A stretch of 64,000 bases of DNA from Chlamydia avium 10DC88 (GTDB taxonomy: Bacteria > Chlamydiota > Chlamydiia > Chlamydiales > Chlamydiaceae): positions 956,286 to 1,020,285 of the forward strand of contig NZ_CP006571.1 in assembly GCF_000583875.1 (NCBI RefSeq), given 5' to 3'. The notes below the pieces were generated by a model, which worked only from the letters and a program-made list of their open reading frames with translations, was not told the origin of the DNA and ran no database searches. Each line of letters starts with the position of its first letter. Positions within the stretch are counted from its first letter, which is position 1. A program made the translations under genes and the position numbers. Of the stretch, positions 1-9,814 are shown one piece after another.

Positions 1-2760
1 CAATTAAACTTTCTATATGTTTTTTTGTTACCTTCTTTAGGTCAGAGCGTTGGATAAAATCCCGAATACTTAGGTAAGGCCCATTTTTTTCTCTTTCTTC
101 AATAATACTTTCTACAAGTCCTTTACCAATGCCTTTAATAGCACCCATAGCAAAACGAATGCCTTGATCTGTAGCAATAAAGTTTGTCCCCGATTCATTA
201 ATATCAGGGGGTAGGACACAAATGTCCATGCTACGTGCTTCATGAATGAGTTTACCAATTTTCTCAACATCATCAGAATCACAAGTTAGAAGAGCTGCTA
301 GCCACTCTTTAGGATAATTTGCTTTAAGATAAGCAGTTGTATAAGTAATTAAACCATAGGCTGCTGCATGAGATTTATTAAATCCATAAGAAGCAAACTT
401 CTCCATTTTATCAAAAATTGTTGTTGCTAATTCCGTGTCGATACCATTTTTGCATGCTCTTTCACAAAATCGGGTACGTTCTTTAAGCATTTGATTAATG
501 TCTTTTTTACCCATAGCGCGGCGTAAAACATCACCCTCTCCTAATGAATAGCTTGCTAAAGAACCTGCAATTTGCATGACTTGTTCTTGATAGACCATGA
601 TTCCATATGTTTCTTTGAGAATGGGTTCCATAAGGGGATGGTCATATTCAATAATTTCCTTACCATGCTTGCGATTGATAAAAGAAGGGATCATATCCAT
701 AGGCCCAGGACGATATAAAGCACCTATTGCAATAATCTCTTCAAAAGAATCTGGACGGAGATTTTTAGCTAATTCTTGCATACCTTTGGATTCCATTTGA
801 AATATGCCCATAGTTTTACCCTGATGTAGAAGAGCAAATGTTGTTTTATCATCCAAAGGCAGGGAAGCCATATTTAATAGCTTTCCTGTTTTTTTATAAA
901 TTGCTTGAATAGCGATATGAATACTTGTTAGCGTCTTTAGTCCTAGAAAGTCAATTTTCAACATTCCCACACTTTCCACAGGTTTCATGGAAAATTGTGT
1001 AGTAATCATTGTAGAATCTTTAGAAATGCAAATAGGAATATGATTGGTGAGACAATCACCACAAATAATGACTCCGGCTGCATGTACTCCTGTATTGCGA
1101 ATAGATCCTTCTAGACGCATAGCCATATCAATAACTTGAGCAGCTTCAGTATCGTGCGTATATAACTCATTTAAATTAGGATCTGTTTCTAGTGCTTTGG
1201 AGAGAGTAGTGTTTAGTTCAGGAATGTGCTTAGCAATTTGATTTACTTTTGATAACGGGACATCTAATGTTCTGCCCACATCTTTTACTGCCATTTTGGC
1301 TTTCATAGTTCCAAAAGTAATAATTTGAGCTACATTATCTTTGCCATGACGTTCTATGGCATAATTAATAACCCGTTCTCTGCCTGCCATGCAAATATCA
1401 ATATCGATATCTGGATAGGATAAGCGTTCAGGATTAATGAATCTTTCAAAAAATAGATCAAAACGTATGGGTTCGATTTCTGTAATGCCTAATAAAAATA
1501 ACATAACAGATCCTGCTCCTGAACCTCTTCCAGGGCCTACAGGAATACCATGATCTTTCGCCCAACGGATAATGTCCCAGACAATAAGAAGATAATCACA
1601 CATTCCCTTAGGGATAATAATAGAAATCTCCATCTCCAAGCGTTTTTTCACTAATTCAAGAGGGTTTTGATCGGGAAATTTCTTTGCAATATGTGCTAGT
1701 GCTTCTTCAGTATATTTTGTAGTTAACTCTTGTTCGCAAAGATTTTTTAAAAATTCGGAAGAGGCAATATAGCGTTCTTCCTCGGTGTATGTACCTTTTT
1801 CTTTTAGACTTTCTGGGACATAAATCGGATAGTGTTTGTTCGAGAAATTCAATTCGAGGTTACATTTATTAGCAACTTCTAAAGTATTGGCAATAGTTTC
1901 AGGATGATTGCTAAATATCTGAGCCATTTCCTCAGGAGATTTAAAATAATACTCTCTACTAAGGTAAACTTTCCTTTTAGGATTAGGAACGTAAGTATTT
2001 TGTTTAGCAATACGAATGGTTTCTCCAAATTGTACATTTAGGAGAATTTCATGAGCGAGCCAATCTTCGGGGTGAATATAATGAATATCATTTGTAGCTA
2101 CTGTACAAATGCCTAAACGTTTACTTGCTTCTAATACAGCATGGTTTACGCGAGTTTGTGTATCGATAAATTGATAGTATTCATGTTTAAGCCATTCTTC
2201 ATTAAGAGAAGAGATTTTCTCTTCAGGCATTTTATGGAGTTGAATTTCAGTATAAAAGTCGTCATGAAAAAGCTGTTGATACCAGAGGAGGTCCTTTTCA
2301 AGAGCCTCTTCGGATTCTAAGGCTGCTTGAGCAACAGATCCAGATAAACAGGCGGAAAGACAAATTAATCCACGGGAATATTGGGAGAGAAGCTCACGAT
2401 CTATTCTTGGAAAATAATAAAAGCCTTCTGTGAATGCTAAAGAGGACAGAGTGCAAAGATTACGGTAACCCTCTATATTTTTACATAGAAGAATCAAGTG
2501 ATTCGCTATGCGACTTTTTTTTTCCTTTTTTTCTCAAAACGTGAAGTTGGTGCTACGTAAACTTCACAACCAACAATGGGTTTAATATCATTTTGTTCGC
2601 ATTCTTTATAGAATTCAATAGCACCATAAAGATTCCCATGATCTGTTAGTGCTAAAGAAGGAATGCCATACTCTTTTGCTTTTGCCACAAAATTTTTAAT
2701 TGAACTTGTGGCATCTAGAATTGAGTATTGCGAATGACAATGAAGAGGAATCCAAGTCAC
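1..2760 (-). CDS. dnaE: DNA polymerase III alpha subunit, partial and frameshifted
   Basis: Replicative DNA polymerase catalytic subunit. The start at 2760 opens a PHP domain (residues 4-9 IPLHCH, then LTDHGNLYGA). After 84 residues the reading frame hits TAG at 2506-2508, directly after a run of nine A on the coding strand (2515-2523). One more A restores the frame (SRIANHLILLCKN), and it then stays open to the window edge. The polymerase active-site motif PDIDID is encoded near 1400-1420. Later conserved blocks (LYRPGPMDMIP, the RAMGKKD region, FNKSHAAAYG) follow, and the window ends in the helix-hairpin-helix region at about residue 920, so the 3' end lies outside. An essential gene would not be expected to be broken. 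A sequencing error, or slippage at the A run, is more likely than true loss. The neighbour uhpC lies upstream on the same strand. Confidence 0.93.
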
Positions 2761-2783
2761 AAGAGAGCCTCATCACCTTGATA

Positions 2784-4151
2784 TTATGTTTTCGCTTTGT
2801 AGTTTTTTTCAGAAGCATTCCATGTGGGAAGAAATAAGACAAGAGCTATTAAAGCGCAGCCTAATAAGGCAAAGAAAAAGCCTTTCCATCCCCAATCCTG
2901 AGCTATTTTCCCTAGAGGATATCCTGCAAAAGCAGCTCCGAAATACGCAAACCATCCAGTAAAACCACTAGCTGTTCCTGCGGCTTTTTTATGGGATAAC
3001 TCGGCGGCTGCTAAGCCAATCATCATTTGTGGGCCAAATAAAAAGAATCCGATGATAAAAAGCAGGATTCCATCTATCCACCAAAGATTTTGGTCGCGAT
3101 TGTACCACATGAGTAAAATAGAGAATAGCAAGCCTAAAGAAAAAATAACATTCATTGGCCCACGTTCTCCTTTAGAAATTTTGTCTGATAACCACCCAGC
3201 AATTAACATGCCGAAAAGGCCACCCACTTCAAACAAGGAAACACAGAAATTTGCTGTAACAGCAACATAATGCTTTGTTTCTATTAAAAATAATGCACTC
3301 CAATCATTGACTGCCATACGAACAACGTAAATGAAGAAAGAGGCTACAGATAATAACCAAATCCATTTATTTGTGAGGACATAAGTGAATAAAATTTCTC
3401 TAGTTGATAGCTCTTTTTCAGCCTCTTCTTCCAGGATATCTGCAGTAGTTTTCTGGTGTTTCTGTGATTCATATTCTTTTCTATATCTCTCAATGGCAGG
3501 TAGTCCTAAAGATTGTGGCGTATCACGTAGACGGTTTATTAAAACGAAACCCATGCCAATACACAGAATACCTGGAATAAACATGGCACCTCTCCAGCCG
3601 CAACAGCCAATAGCGAGCCCAGTAAAAATAGGAATTAATGCGCCCCCAACATTATGAGAAGTACTCCATACACTCCACCAAGTGCCTCGTTCTGATTTAG
3701 AATACCAATGTGTCAGTAGACGGGCACATGGAGGCCATCCCCATCCTTGAAACCAACCATTGACTCCCCACCATAGAGCAAGTAGGAGAATGGAAGAAGA
3801 CATTCCAAAGAAGATATTTGTTAAACCAGTAATGATAAGCCCCAAAGCCATGAAGTAACGAGGATTAGATTGATCAGACATCACCCCACTGACAAATTTA
3901 CTGATACCATAAGTAATGTATAACGTGCTTCCAATAATACCTAGCTGTGCTTTATCAAAACCTAAGTCTGCCATGAGTGTGGGCATAGCGAATGTAAAGC
4001 TCTTGCGTGTGAAGTAGTAGAAAATATACCCCACAAACATGCTATAGAAGATTCTCATTCTCCAATATTTGTACTTTTTCTTGATTAATTCTGGATCATC
4101 AAGTTCCTTAATGTGCTTAGGGGGCTGAAAGAATTTGGTCCAAATATTCAT
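2784..4151 (-). CDS. uhpC: Hexose-phosphate transporter (MFS, UhpC-like)
   Basis: Inner-membrane major facilitator protein of 455 residues, expected to import host glucose-6-phosphate in exchange for phosphate. The organophosphate:phosphate antiporter signature is visible: an N-terminal cytoplasmic stretch, then FYYFTRKSFTFAMPTLM, the WWGVNGWFQGWGWPPCARLL block around residue 130, and SERGTWWSVWSTSHNVGG with basic residues used for phosphate binding in this family. About twelve hydrophobic segments are present, with a charged central loop (residues 215-250) between the two six-helix halves. Length matches the UhpC/GlpT family. It sits just upstream of dnaE on the same strand, with 23 bases between them. 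The sensor UhpB and regulator UhpA of enterobacteria are not next to it, so a direct transport role is more likely than signalling. Confidence 0.92.
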   Translation of the reverse strand: MNIWTKFFQPPKHIKELDDPELIKKKYKYWRMRIFYSMFVGYIFYYFTRKSFTFAMPTLMADLGFDKAQLGIIGSTLYITYGISKFVSGVMSDQSNPRYFMALGLIITGLTNIFFGMSSSILLLALWWGVNGWFQGWGWPPCARLLTHWYSKSERGTWWSVWSTSHNVGGALIPIFTGLAIGCCGWRGAMFIPGILCIGMGFVLINRLRDTPQSLGLPAIERYRKEYESQKHQKTTADILEEEAEKELSTREILFTYVLTNKWIWLLSVASFFIYVVRMAVNDWSALFLIETKHYVAVTANFCVSLFEVGGLFGMLIAGWLSDKISKGERGPMNVIFSLGLLFSILLMWYNRDQNLWWIDGILLFIIGFFLFGPQMMIGLAAAELSHKKAAGTASGFTGWFAYFGAAFAGYPLGKIAQDWGWKGFFFALLGCALIALVLFLPTWNASEKNYKAKT

Positions 4152-4286
4152 TACGAGGTCTCATATTTTAAATATTTAATATAAAAAAAAGAGGAAGAAT
4201 CCCTGAGATTAACACATGAGCTATGAAAAAACAAGAAAGTAGTGTTTCTAGATGGTTTAGATAATCTGATGATGAGAGGAGAGGGA

Positions 4287-4315
4287 TTGTCGTTCAAGTA
4301 GTTGTTTTATATATT
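4287..4315 (+). promoter_or_regulatory. Candidate sigma-66 type promoter
   Basis: TTGTCG at 4287-4292 and TATATT at 4310-4315 are separated by exactly 17 bases and lie about 40 bases before the small exported-protein gene at 4356. It could drive that gene and perhaps hisS-aspS behind it. This rests on consensus matching only, in an AT-rich background. Confidence 0.45.
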
Positions 4316-4355
4316 ATATTTTTTAGTTAATCATATCTTAATAGCAAGCAATATT

Positions 4356-4550
4356 ATGAGAAAAATAATTTTTGTGTTTGCAGGTATGTTCTTGCTTCCT
4401 TTGGCAATTGAAGAAAATAAAGAGTCTTTTTCCCTCGATGCAAAGAATGAGAAGAAAATATTGCAAATATATGGCCAGGAAGTTGAGTTTTCCTTTCAAG
4501 AAATTATTGATCCTATTCTGGATCTCCGGGATTCCCTAGGGAGGGTTTAA
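4356..4550 (+). CDS. Small exported hypothetical protein
   Basis: I do not recognise this 64-residue protein. The ATG at 4356 gives a clean N-terminal signal: MRKIIFVFAGMFLLPLA, two or three basic residues followed by a hydrophobic core. The mature part is short, charged and probably helical (EENKESFSLDAKNEKKILQIYGQ), ending in LDLRDSLGRV. An in-frame TTG at 4302 would add 18 residues, but that would bury the signal sequence, so I prefer 4356. No strong ribosome binding site is visible. A good promoter candidate lies 40 bases upstream and hisS follows after 62 bases, so the two may be co-transcribed. Function unknown; periplasmic location is inferred from the signal peptide. Confidence 0.6.
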   Translation: MRKIIFVFAGMFLLPLAIEENKESFSLDAKNEKKILQIYGQEVEFSFQEIIDPILDLRDSLGRV

Positions 4551-4612
4551 TTTTGCTCTTTATCTAGATTTTGGTATTCTGTTTTCGAATTAAGTTAAAT
4601 AACAGGCACGTA

Positions 4613-5905
4613 GTGAAAGTAGCTTTGCCCAAAGGGGTTTTTGATATATTTCCTTACATTGCTGATGGTAAGCATATGTGGAGGAACACTTCACTATGGC
4701 ATAAAGTAGAAGACAGAATTCATGAAGTCTGTGCATTGTACGGATTTTCGGAGATACGTACTCCTGTTTTCGAAAGCACCTCCCTATTTCTACATGCTGG
4801 AGAGCAAAGTGATATCGTTAAAAAGGAAATGTACACTTTTGCTGATAAGAAAGGGAGATCATTAACATTGCGCCCTGAAGGCACAGCTCCTATTGTGCGA
4901 GCATTTATAGATCACCTTGCCAATCAGCGTAGTGAAAATAAGTTTTACTATATCCTCCCCATGTTTCGTTATGAACGACAACAGTCAGGGAGATACCGAC
5001 AGCATCATCAGTTTGGTCTTGAAGCTATAGGAATGAAACATCCTTTACGTGATGCAGAAGTTCTAAGTTTGCTTTGGCAGTTTTATACTTCTGTTGGTCT
5101 TCAAAATATGCTGTTGCAATTAAATTTCTTAGGAGGAGAGATAACGCGTAAGCGCTACAATGACGTTTTGCGCGAATATTTTTCTGAGCATTTATCTTCT
5201 CTGTCTGTTCTTAGTCAAGAGAGGTATCATACAAATTTATTAAGAATTTTAGACTCTAAGGAACCTGAAGACCAAGATATAATTGCTTCAGCACCTATAA
5301 TTCTTGATTATATTTCCGAAGAAGACAGGAAATATTTTGATAAAATTTTATCTACATTAGCAGACTTACATATTCCCCATACAGTTCATCCGCGGTTAGT
5401 TCGTGGTCTCGATTACTATACAGATATGGTTTTCGAAGCAGTGACTACTTGTGGAGGGCATTCCTATGCCTTGGGAGGTGGGGGACGGTATGATAGCTTG
5501 ATAGGAGCCTCAGGAGGTCCTTCAACTCCTGCTTGTGGATTTGGTGTAGGGTTAGAAAGGGTAATTCAGACTTTGTTGGCTCAAGGTAGCTTAAAGCTTC
5601 CTCGCTCTCACAAGATTCGATTAATTTCTTTAGAGCCTCAGGCAGATACATTTTGTTTTTTGTGGGCGCAGCATCTACGTAGTTTAGGGATTCCCACTGA
5701 AGTTGATTGGACACATAAAAAATTGAAAATAGCTTTAAAAGTAGCAGATGCAGAACAAGTAACTTTTGCTTGCCCTATAGGGGAAAGGGAGTTGCATTCA
5801 GAACGATTGATCATGAAAAATATGTTTTTACGTCAGGAGTTCTCTGGTTCGAAGCAGGAGGTGGAGCAAAGGTTGCTATATGAAATACAGAACACATCGT
5901 TGTAA
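4613..5905 (+). CDS. hisS: Histidyl-tRNA synthetase
   Basis: Charges tRNA-His with histidine in the cytoplasm. The class II synthetase motifs are present: motif 1 around YGFSEIRTPVFE, motif 2 around PMFRYERQQSGRYRQHHQFG, the HisRS-specific LVRGLDYYTDMVFEA (catalytic arginine), and motif 3 GFGVGLERV, followed by a C-terminal anticodon-binding domain. I chose the GTG at 4613 (VKVALPKGVFDIFPYI) because the protein family begins at the LPKG block. An in-frame TTG 42 bases upstream would add residues with no family counterpart. That gives 430 residues, a normal length. The end overlaps the aspS start by 26 bases, so the two synthetases are translationally linked. Confidence 0.95.
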   Translation: MKVALPKGVFDIFPYIADGKHMWRNTSLWHKVEDRIHEVCALYGFSEIRTPVFESTSLFLHAGEQSDIVKKEMYTFADKKGRSLTLRPEGTAPIVRAFIDHLANQRSENKFYYILPMFRYERQQSGRYRQHHQFGLEAIGMKHPLRDAEVLSLLWQFYTSVGLQNMLLQLNFLGGEITRKRYNDVLREYFSEHLSSLSVLSQERYHTNLLRILDSKEPEDQDIIASAPIILDYISEEDRKYFDKILSTLADLHIPHTVHPRLVRGLDYYTDMVFEAVTTCGGHSYALGGGGRYDSLIGASGGPSTPACGFGVGLERVIQTLLAQGSLKLPRSHKIRLISLEPQADTFCFLWAQHLRSLGIPTEVDWTHKKLKIALKVADAEQVTFACPIGERELHSERLIMKNMFLRQEFSGSKQEVEQRLLYEIQNTSL

Positions 5906-7634
5906 TGAACTTTCTTTAAGTAATGTTGGAGAGGTTGTACGCTTATCTGGTTGGGTGCATCGATATCGCAACCATGGAGGAGTTGTTTTCATAGATTTGC
6001 GTGATCGTTTTGGTATTACGCAAATCGTCTGTCGTGAAAGCGAAAATCCTGCATTGCATCAATTAGTTGATTCCTTGCGTTCTGAGTGGGTTTTATCTGT
6101 GGAAGGACGTGTTTGCCAACGCTTAGAGGGGATGAGGAATCCCCATCTAGTTACTGGAGATATCGAAGTGGAAGTGGAACAAGTCACCGTTCTATCGAAA
6201 GCAAGAAATACTCCTTTTTCTATTGCAGATGAACACATTAATGTTAATGAAGAATTGCGATTAGAATACCGTTACTTAGACATGCGTCGCGGAGGTATTT
6301 TAGATAGATTAATTTGTCGGCATAAAGTCATGCTAGCATGCCGTCAATATATGGATTCTCAAGGATTTACAGAGGTCGTTACTCCAGTGTTGGGCAAATC
6401 CACGCCTGAAGGAGCACGAGATTATTTAGTCCCTTCAAGAATTTATCCGGGAAGTTTCTATGCTTTGCCTCAATCTCCTCAGTTGTTTAAACAAATTCTC
6501 ATGATAGGGGGTTTGGACCGCTATTTTCAAATAGCCACATGCTTCCGAGATGAAGATCTGCGTGCTGATCGTCAGCCGGAATTTTCTCAAATTGATATTG
6601 AAATGAGTTTCGCTTCTCCTGAGGATTTATTCCCCATTGTTGAGCAATTGATTGTAGAGATATTCGCAATACAAGGAATTTCTATTCAATTGCCTCTACC
6701 AAGGATGACTTATAAGGATGCCAAGGACCTTTATGGAACAGATAAGCCCGATCTTCGTTTTGGATTGCAGTTGCGCGATTGTTGTGAGCATGCCAAAAAG
6801 TTTACATTCTCAATATTTCTAGATCAATTAGCTCAGGGTGGGGTAGTTAAAGGCTTTTGTGTTCCTGGAGGAGCAGATATTTCTCGTAAGCAATTGGATG
6901 GATATACAGAATTTGTAAAACGCTATGGAGCTATGGGACTTGTTTGGATTAAAAAGCAAGGCAATAGCATTGCTTCTAATGTGGCAAAGTTTGCCTCAGA
7001 GCCTGTGTTTCAAGCAATATTTTCTGATTTTGAGGCACAAGATAATGATATCTTATTGTTGGTAGCTGCCCCAGAGGTAATAGCTAATCAGTCTTTGGAT
7101 CATCTGCGTAGGTTGATTGCTAAGGAACGTAAGTTATACGATGAATCGCAATATAATTTTGTTTGGATAACAGATTTTCCTTTGTTTGCTGAAGAAGAGG
7201 GTAAAATATGTTCTGAACACCATCCATTCACCTCTCCTTTGGAAGAAGACATTCCTTTGCTTGATACAGATCCGCTAGCAGTACGTTCTTCAAGTTATGA
7301 TCTAGTATTAAATGGGTATGAAATAGCTTCGGGATCCCAACGGATTTATGATGCTGATTTGCAAAATAAAATATTTTCTATTTTAGAGTTAACTCCTAAA
7401 AACGTTGAAGAAAAGTTTGGTTTTTTTGTTGATGCATTGAGTTTCGGTACGCCTCCTCATTTAGGAATTGCTTTAGGTTTAGACCGTATTATGATGGTAT
7501 TGACCCATGCTGAGAGCATTCGTGAAGTGATTGCTTTCCCTAAAACTCAAAAGGCTGCAGATTTAATGATGGATGCACCTGCAGAAATTATGACTTCCCA
7601 ATTAAAAGAACTAAATATTAAGGTAACTTCTTAA
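5880..7634 (+). CDS. aspS: Aspartyl-tRNA synthetase
   Basis: Class II synthetase of 584 residues that charges tRNA-Asp. In Chlamydiae the enzyme is expected to be non-discriminating and to work with the amidotransferase GatCAB to make Asn-tRNA. An N-terminal OB-fold (VRLSGWVHRYRNHGGVVFIDLRDRFG) binds the anticodon. Motif 2 is ATCFRDEDLRADRQPEFSQID, and motif 3 is GIALGLDRIMMVL near the C terminus. The bacterial GAD insertion domain occupies the middle, which explains the length. The start overlaps the 3' end of hisS by 26 bases. The gene ends 63 bases before mip. The non-discriminating role is family knowledge and cannot be read from the sequence alone. Confidence 0.95.
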   Translation: MKYRTHRCNELSLSNVGEVVRLSGWVHRYRNHGGVVFIDLRDRFGITQIVCRESENPALHQLVDSLRSEWVLSVEGRVCQRLEGMRNPHLVTGDIEVEVEQVTVLSKARNTPFSIADEHINVNEELRLEYRYLDMRRGGILDRLICRHKVMLACRQYMDSQGFTEVVTPVLGKSTPEGARDYLVPSRIYPGSFYALPQSPQLFKQILMIGGLDRYFQIATCFRDEDLRADRQPEFSQIDIEMSFASPEDLFPIVEQLIVEIFAIQGISIQLPLPRMTYKDAKDLYGTDKPDLRFGLQLRDCCEHAKKFTFSIFLDQLAQGGVVKGFCVPGGADISRKQLDGYTEFVKRYGAMGLVWIKKQGNSIASNVAKFASEPVFQAIFSDFEAQDNDILLLVAAPEVIANQSLDHLRRLIAKERKLYDESQYNFVWITDFPLFAEEEGKICSEHHPFTSPLEEDIPLLDTDPLAVRSSSYDLVLNGYEIASGSQRIYDADLQNKIFSILELTPKNVEEKFGFFVDALSFGTPPHLGIALGLDRIMMVLTHAESIREVIAFPKTQKAADLMMDAPAEIMTSQLKELNIKVTS

Positions 7635-7697
7635 ACATTATACTGTTTTGGAGCTAGGGCTCGTTGAGTTCGAAGCAACAACTATAGGAGAGGAAAT

Positions 7698-8465
7698 ATG
7701 AAAAAATGGTGGCACGTAGTTATAATAACAATGGTGATGTCTTTTTTCATTGCTTCTTGTGATTCGAGTCAAAAAAATAAGACTCAGCCACCACAAGTGA
7801 GTGAGAGAAGTACAGATGAAAATCTACAGCTTTCCGAGTATCAACAGATATCACGTACCTTTGGACATTTGCTTGCAAGGCAGTTACGTAAGTCTGAAGA
7901 CATTATGATGGATATTACAGAGGTAGCTAAAGGTTTGCAAGCAGAGTTGGCATGTAAAAGTGCACCTCTAACAGAATCAGAATATGAGGAAAAAGTAGCA
8001 GAAATGCAGCAGAAGATTTTTGAAAAGAAAGCAAAGGAAAATCTATCTCTAGCAGAAAAATTCTTAAGAGAAAATAAGAAAAATGCCGATGTTGTTGAAG
8101 TCCAAGCTAATAAATTGCAATATCGTATTATAAAAGAAGGAGATGGTAAGACCTTAATGGGGAAACCTTCAGCTTTGTTACATTATAAGGGCAGTTTTAT
8201 AGATGGTCAGGTCTTCAGTAGTTCAGATGTAAATAAAGAACCTATCCTTCTTCCTCTTGGACAAACTATCCCAGGATTTGCTTTGGGTATGCAAGGAATG
8301 AGAGAAGGAGAAACTCGTATTCTTTATATTCACCCCGAACTAGCTTATGGTACTGCAGGACAGTTACCTCCAAATTCTTTATTAATCTTTGAGATCCAAT
8401 TAATTGAAACTGTTGATGAGCCCGTAGCAACAACAGATACAGCGGAGACAAAGAATCCTGCATGA
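7698..8465 (+). CDS. mip: Mip-like FKBP peptidyl-prolyl isomerase lipoprotein
   Basis: Macrophage-infectivity-potentiator-type cis-trans proline isomerase, 255 residues. The N terminus is a lipoprotein signal (MKKWWHVVIITMVMSFFIASC, cysteine at position 21 after I-A-S), so it should be lipid-anchored outside the cytoplasm. Residues 45-130 form the helical, charged FKBP N-terminal dimerisation region. Residues about 135-240 are the FKBP catalytic domain, with LLHYKGSFIDGQVFSSS, GFALGMQGMREGE and the IHPELAYG segment. A strong ribosome binding site (AGGAGAGGAA) precedes the ATG. Its last four bases overlap the trmL start. In Chlamydia this protein is known to be surface-exposed and needed for efficient infection; that is family knowledge. 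Confidence 0.94.
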   Translation: MKKWWHVVIITMVMSFFIASCDSSQKNKTQPPQVSERSTDENLQLSEYQQISRTFGHLLARQLRKSEDIMMDITEVAKGLQAELACKSAPLTESEYEEKVAEMQQKIFEKKAKENLSLAEKFLRENKKNADVVEVQANKLQYRIIKEGDGKTLMGKPSALLHYKGSFIDGQVFSSSDVNKEPILLPLGQTIPGFALGMQGMREGETRILYIHPELAYGTAGQLPPNSLLIFEIQLIETVDEPVATTDTAETKNPA

Positions 8466-8932
8466 AAGTAGTCCTTTATAACCCGGATATTCCACAAAAT
8501 ACAGGAAATATAGGTAGGACTTGTTTAGCTTTAGGGGCCTCATTGATTTTAGTGAGACCTCTAGGCTTTTCTTTGCTTGATAAATTTGTTAAACGCGCAG
8601 GTATGGATTATTGGAATCAAGTAGACGTATCTGTAGTGGACTCTTTGGACGAAGCTTTGGCTGGAGTTAGCCCAGATGAGATGTTTTTTTTATCAACTAA
8701 AGGTTCACAATATTATGGAGATGCCTCCCTATCCACTACTGGAGTGTATATTTTTGGTTCCGAATCGAAAGGTCTTCCTGAAGAAGTATTAAAAAAATAC
8801 TACAACCACTGTTATTATTTGCCAATGAAACCTCAAGTTAGGTCATTAAACTTAGCAACAACTGTGGGTGTAGTTTTATTTGAAGCAGTACGGCAAAATA
8901 ATTATAGTACTTTAATTCGAGAAGGAAGTTAA
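8462..8932 (+). CDS. trmL: tRNA (cytidine/uridine-34-2'-O)-methyltransferase, SPOUT family
   Basis: Short SPOUT (SpoU-type) methyltransferase of 156 residues that should methylate the ribose of the wobble base in tRNA-Leu species. All three knot motifs are visible: NPDIPQNTGNIGRTCLALGA at the start, IFGSESKGLPEEVL in the middle, and MKPQVRSLNLATTVGVVLFE at the end. The short length with no N-terminal RNA-binding domain is typical of TrmL rather than TrmH. The start ATG overlaps the mip stop by four bases (ATGA), and the end overlaps the convergent trxA end by four bases. Two tRNA-Leu genes, potential substrates, also lie in this window (9271-9354 and 32116-32198). Confidence 0.9.
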   Translation: MKVVLYNPDIPQNTGNIGRTCLALGASLILVRPLGFSLLDKFVKRAGMDYWNQVDVSVVDSLDEALAGVSPDEMFFLSTKGSQYYGDASLSTTGVYIFGSESKGLPEEVLKKYYNHCYYLPMKPQVRSLNLATTVGVVLFEAVRQNNYSTLIREGS

Positions 8933-9237
8933 AAATGCTTAGTAATGAGATTTACTAGGGCATCTTTATCTTTTAATCCAACTACGCGATCGACTTCCTC
9001 GCCATTTTTAAATAAAATTAATGTGGGAATAGAGGAAACCCCATACTTTTCTGCCGGAGCAGGAGAAGTATCAATATCGACTTTACCAATAGATACATTA
9101 GATAATTCTAAAGCTAAAGCATCCAGTATAGGAGATAGCATCTTACAGGGACCACACCACTCAGCGAAGAAATCTATTAGCACAAGACCGGAGGCTATAA
9201 AAGAATTGAAGTTTTCAGCAGTTACAACTTTGACCAT
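8929..9237 (-). CDS. trxA: Thioredoxin
   Basis: Cytoplasmic disulfide reductant of 102 residues, the usual thioredoxin length. The active site WCGPCK is at residues 28-33, the aspartate in VLIDFFAEW lies before it, and the cis-proline motif SSIPTLILF is near residue 70. The ribosome binding site AGGA lies seven bases upstream of the ATG at 9237. The tRNA-Leu gene ends 33 bases upstream on the same strand, so tRNA and trxA may share a transcript. Its end overlaps trmL on the other strand. The usual partner, thioredoxin reductase, is not in this window. Confidence 0.96.
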   Translation of the reverse strand: MVKVVTAENFNSFIASGLVLIDFFAEWCGPCKMLSPILDALALELSNVSIGKVDIDTSPAPAEKYGVSSIPTLILFKNGEEVDRVVGLKDKDALVNLITKHF

Positions 9238-9270
9238 AATATTCCTAATTTACTTTGGGAGTTATTTCAC

Positions 9271-9354
9271 TGCAGCTAAGAAGACTTGAACTTCCATGAG
9301 CATAAGCTCACTAGAACCTGAATCTAGCGCGTCTACCGGTTCCGCCATAGCTGC
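9271..9354 (-). tRNA. tRNA-Leu (CAG)
   Basis: The minus strand folds as a class II tRNA of 84 bases without an encoded CCA. The acceptor GCAGCTA pairs with TAGCTGC, with discriminator A. The anticodon stem CTAGA/TCTAG encloses the loop TTCAGGT, so the anticodon is CAG. A long variable arm (GAGCTTATGCTC) marks leucine. The T-arm carries TTCAAGT. It lies 33 bases upstream of trxA on the same strand. Confidence 0.95.
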
Positions 9355-9814
9355 ATGAATGGCAGATTGTAGACATAGGGTAAAAAAAACACAATTCAGA
9401 AACTTTTTCGAAGTAAAAGAACAGATTACTTCAATTCGAATCCGAGATTGCTATTTCAATAGTAGCACTTTTTAATAGAAATACCTTGAATGGGTTCTTC
9501 AATAAAAGGAAAAATAATTGTTAAGATTTTTGCGATAGCAGTTTTTTAAAAAAATTACCTAGGAAAATGAGAAACTTATGCAAGTAATAATAATTTAAAA
9601 GGCTAGTATTTAAACCCTTAGCTTTTAAACGAGATAGCAAATTCTTTATAGAATTGATTGGAGCTTTATGTTCAATATAATTCTCTGCTTGTGTTAGTAT
9701 GATTGATTTAATGCGCAATAGTGCGAAAAGATTCTTGAGTTTATTGTTTGTCCATTTCTCACAATAAATTTAAGGAACGGTTCTGTTGCTTCGTTAACTG
9801 AAAAAAGGATGAGC
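9355..9814. other. Intergenic region, no convincing gene
   Basis: About 460 bases, AT-rich, between the divergent tRNA-Leu/trxA unit and the DUF2709 gene. It must hold promoters for both sides, but I find no clear consensus pair. A TTG-initiated minus-strand frame (9718-9521) has no ribosome binding site and no recognisable composition, and I do not consider it a gene. No tRNA or strong hairpin was seen. Confidence 0.5.

Noticed and set aside
9380..9480. TTCGAATC sequence suggesting a second tRNA
   Set aside because: No acceptor, anticodon or D-arm can be built around it.
9521..9718. 65-codon minus-strand frame between tRNA-Leu and the DUF2709 gene
   Set aside because: It starts with TTG, has no ribosome binding site, and shows no recognisable domain or signal; AT-rich background explains it.
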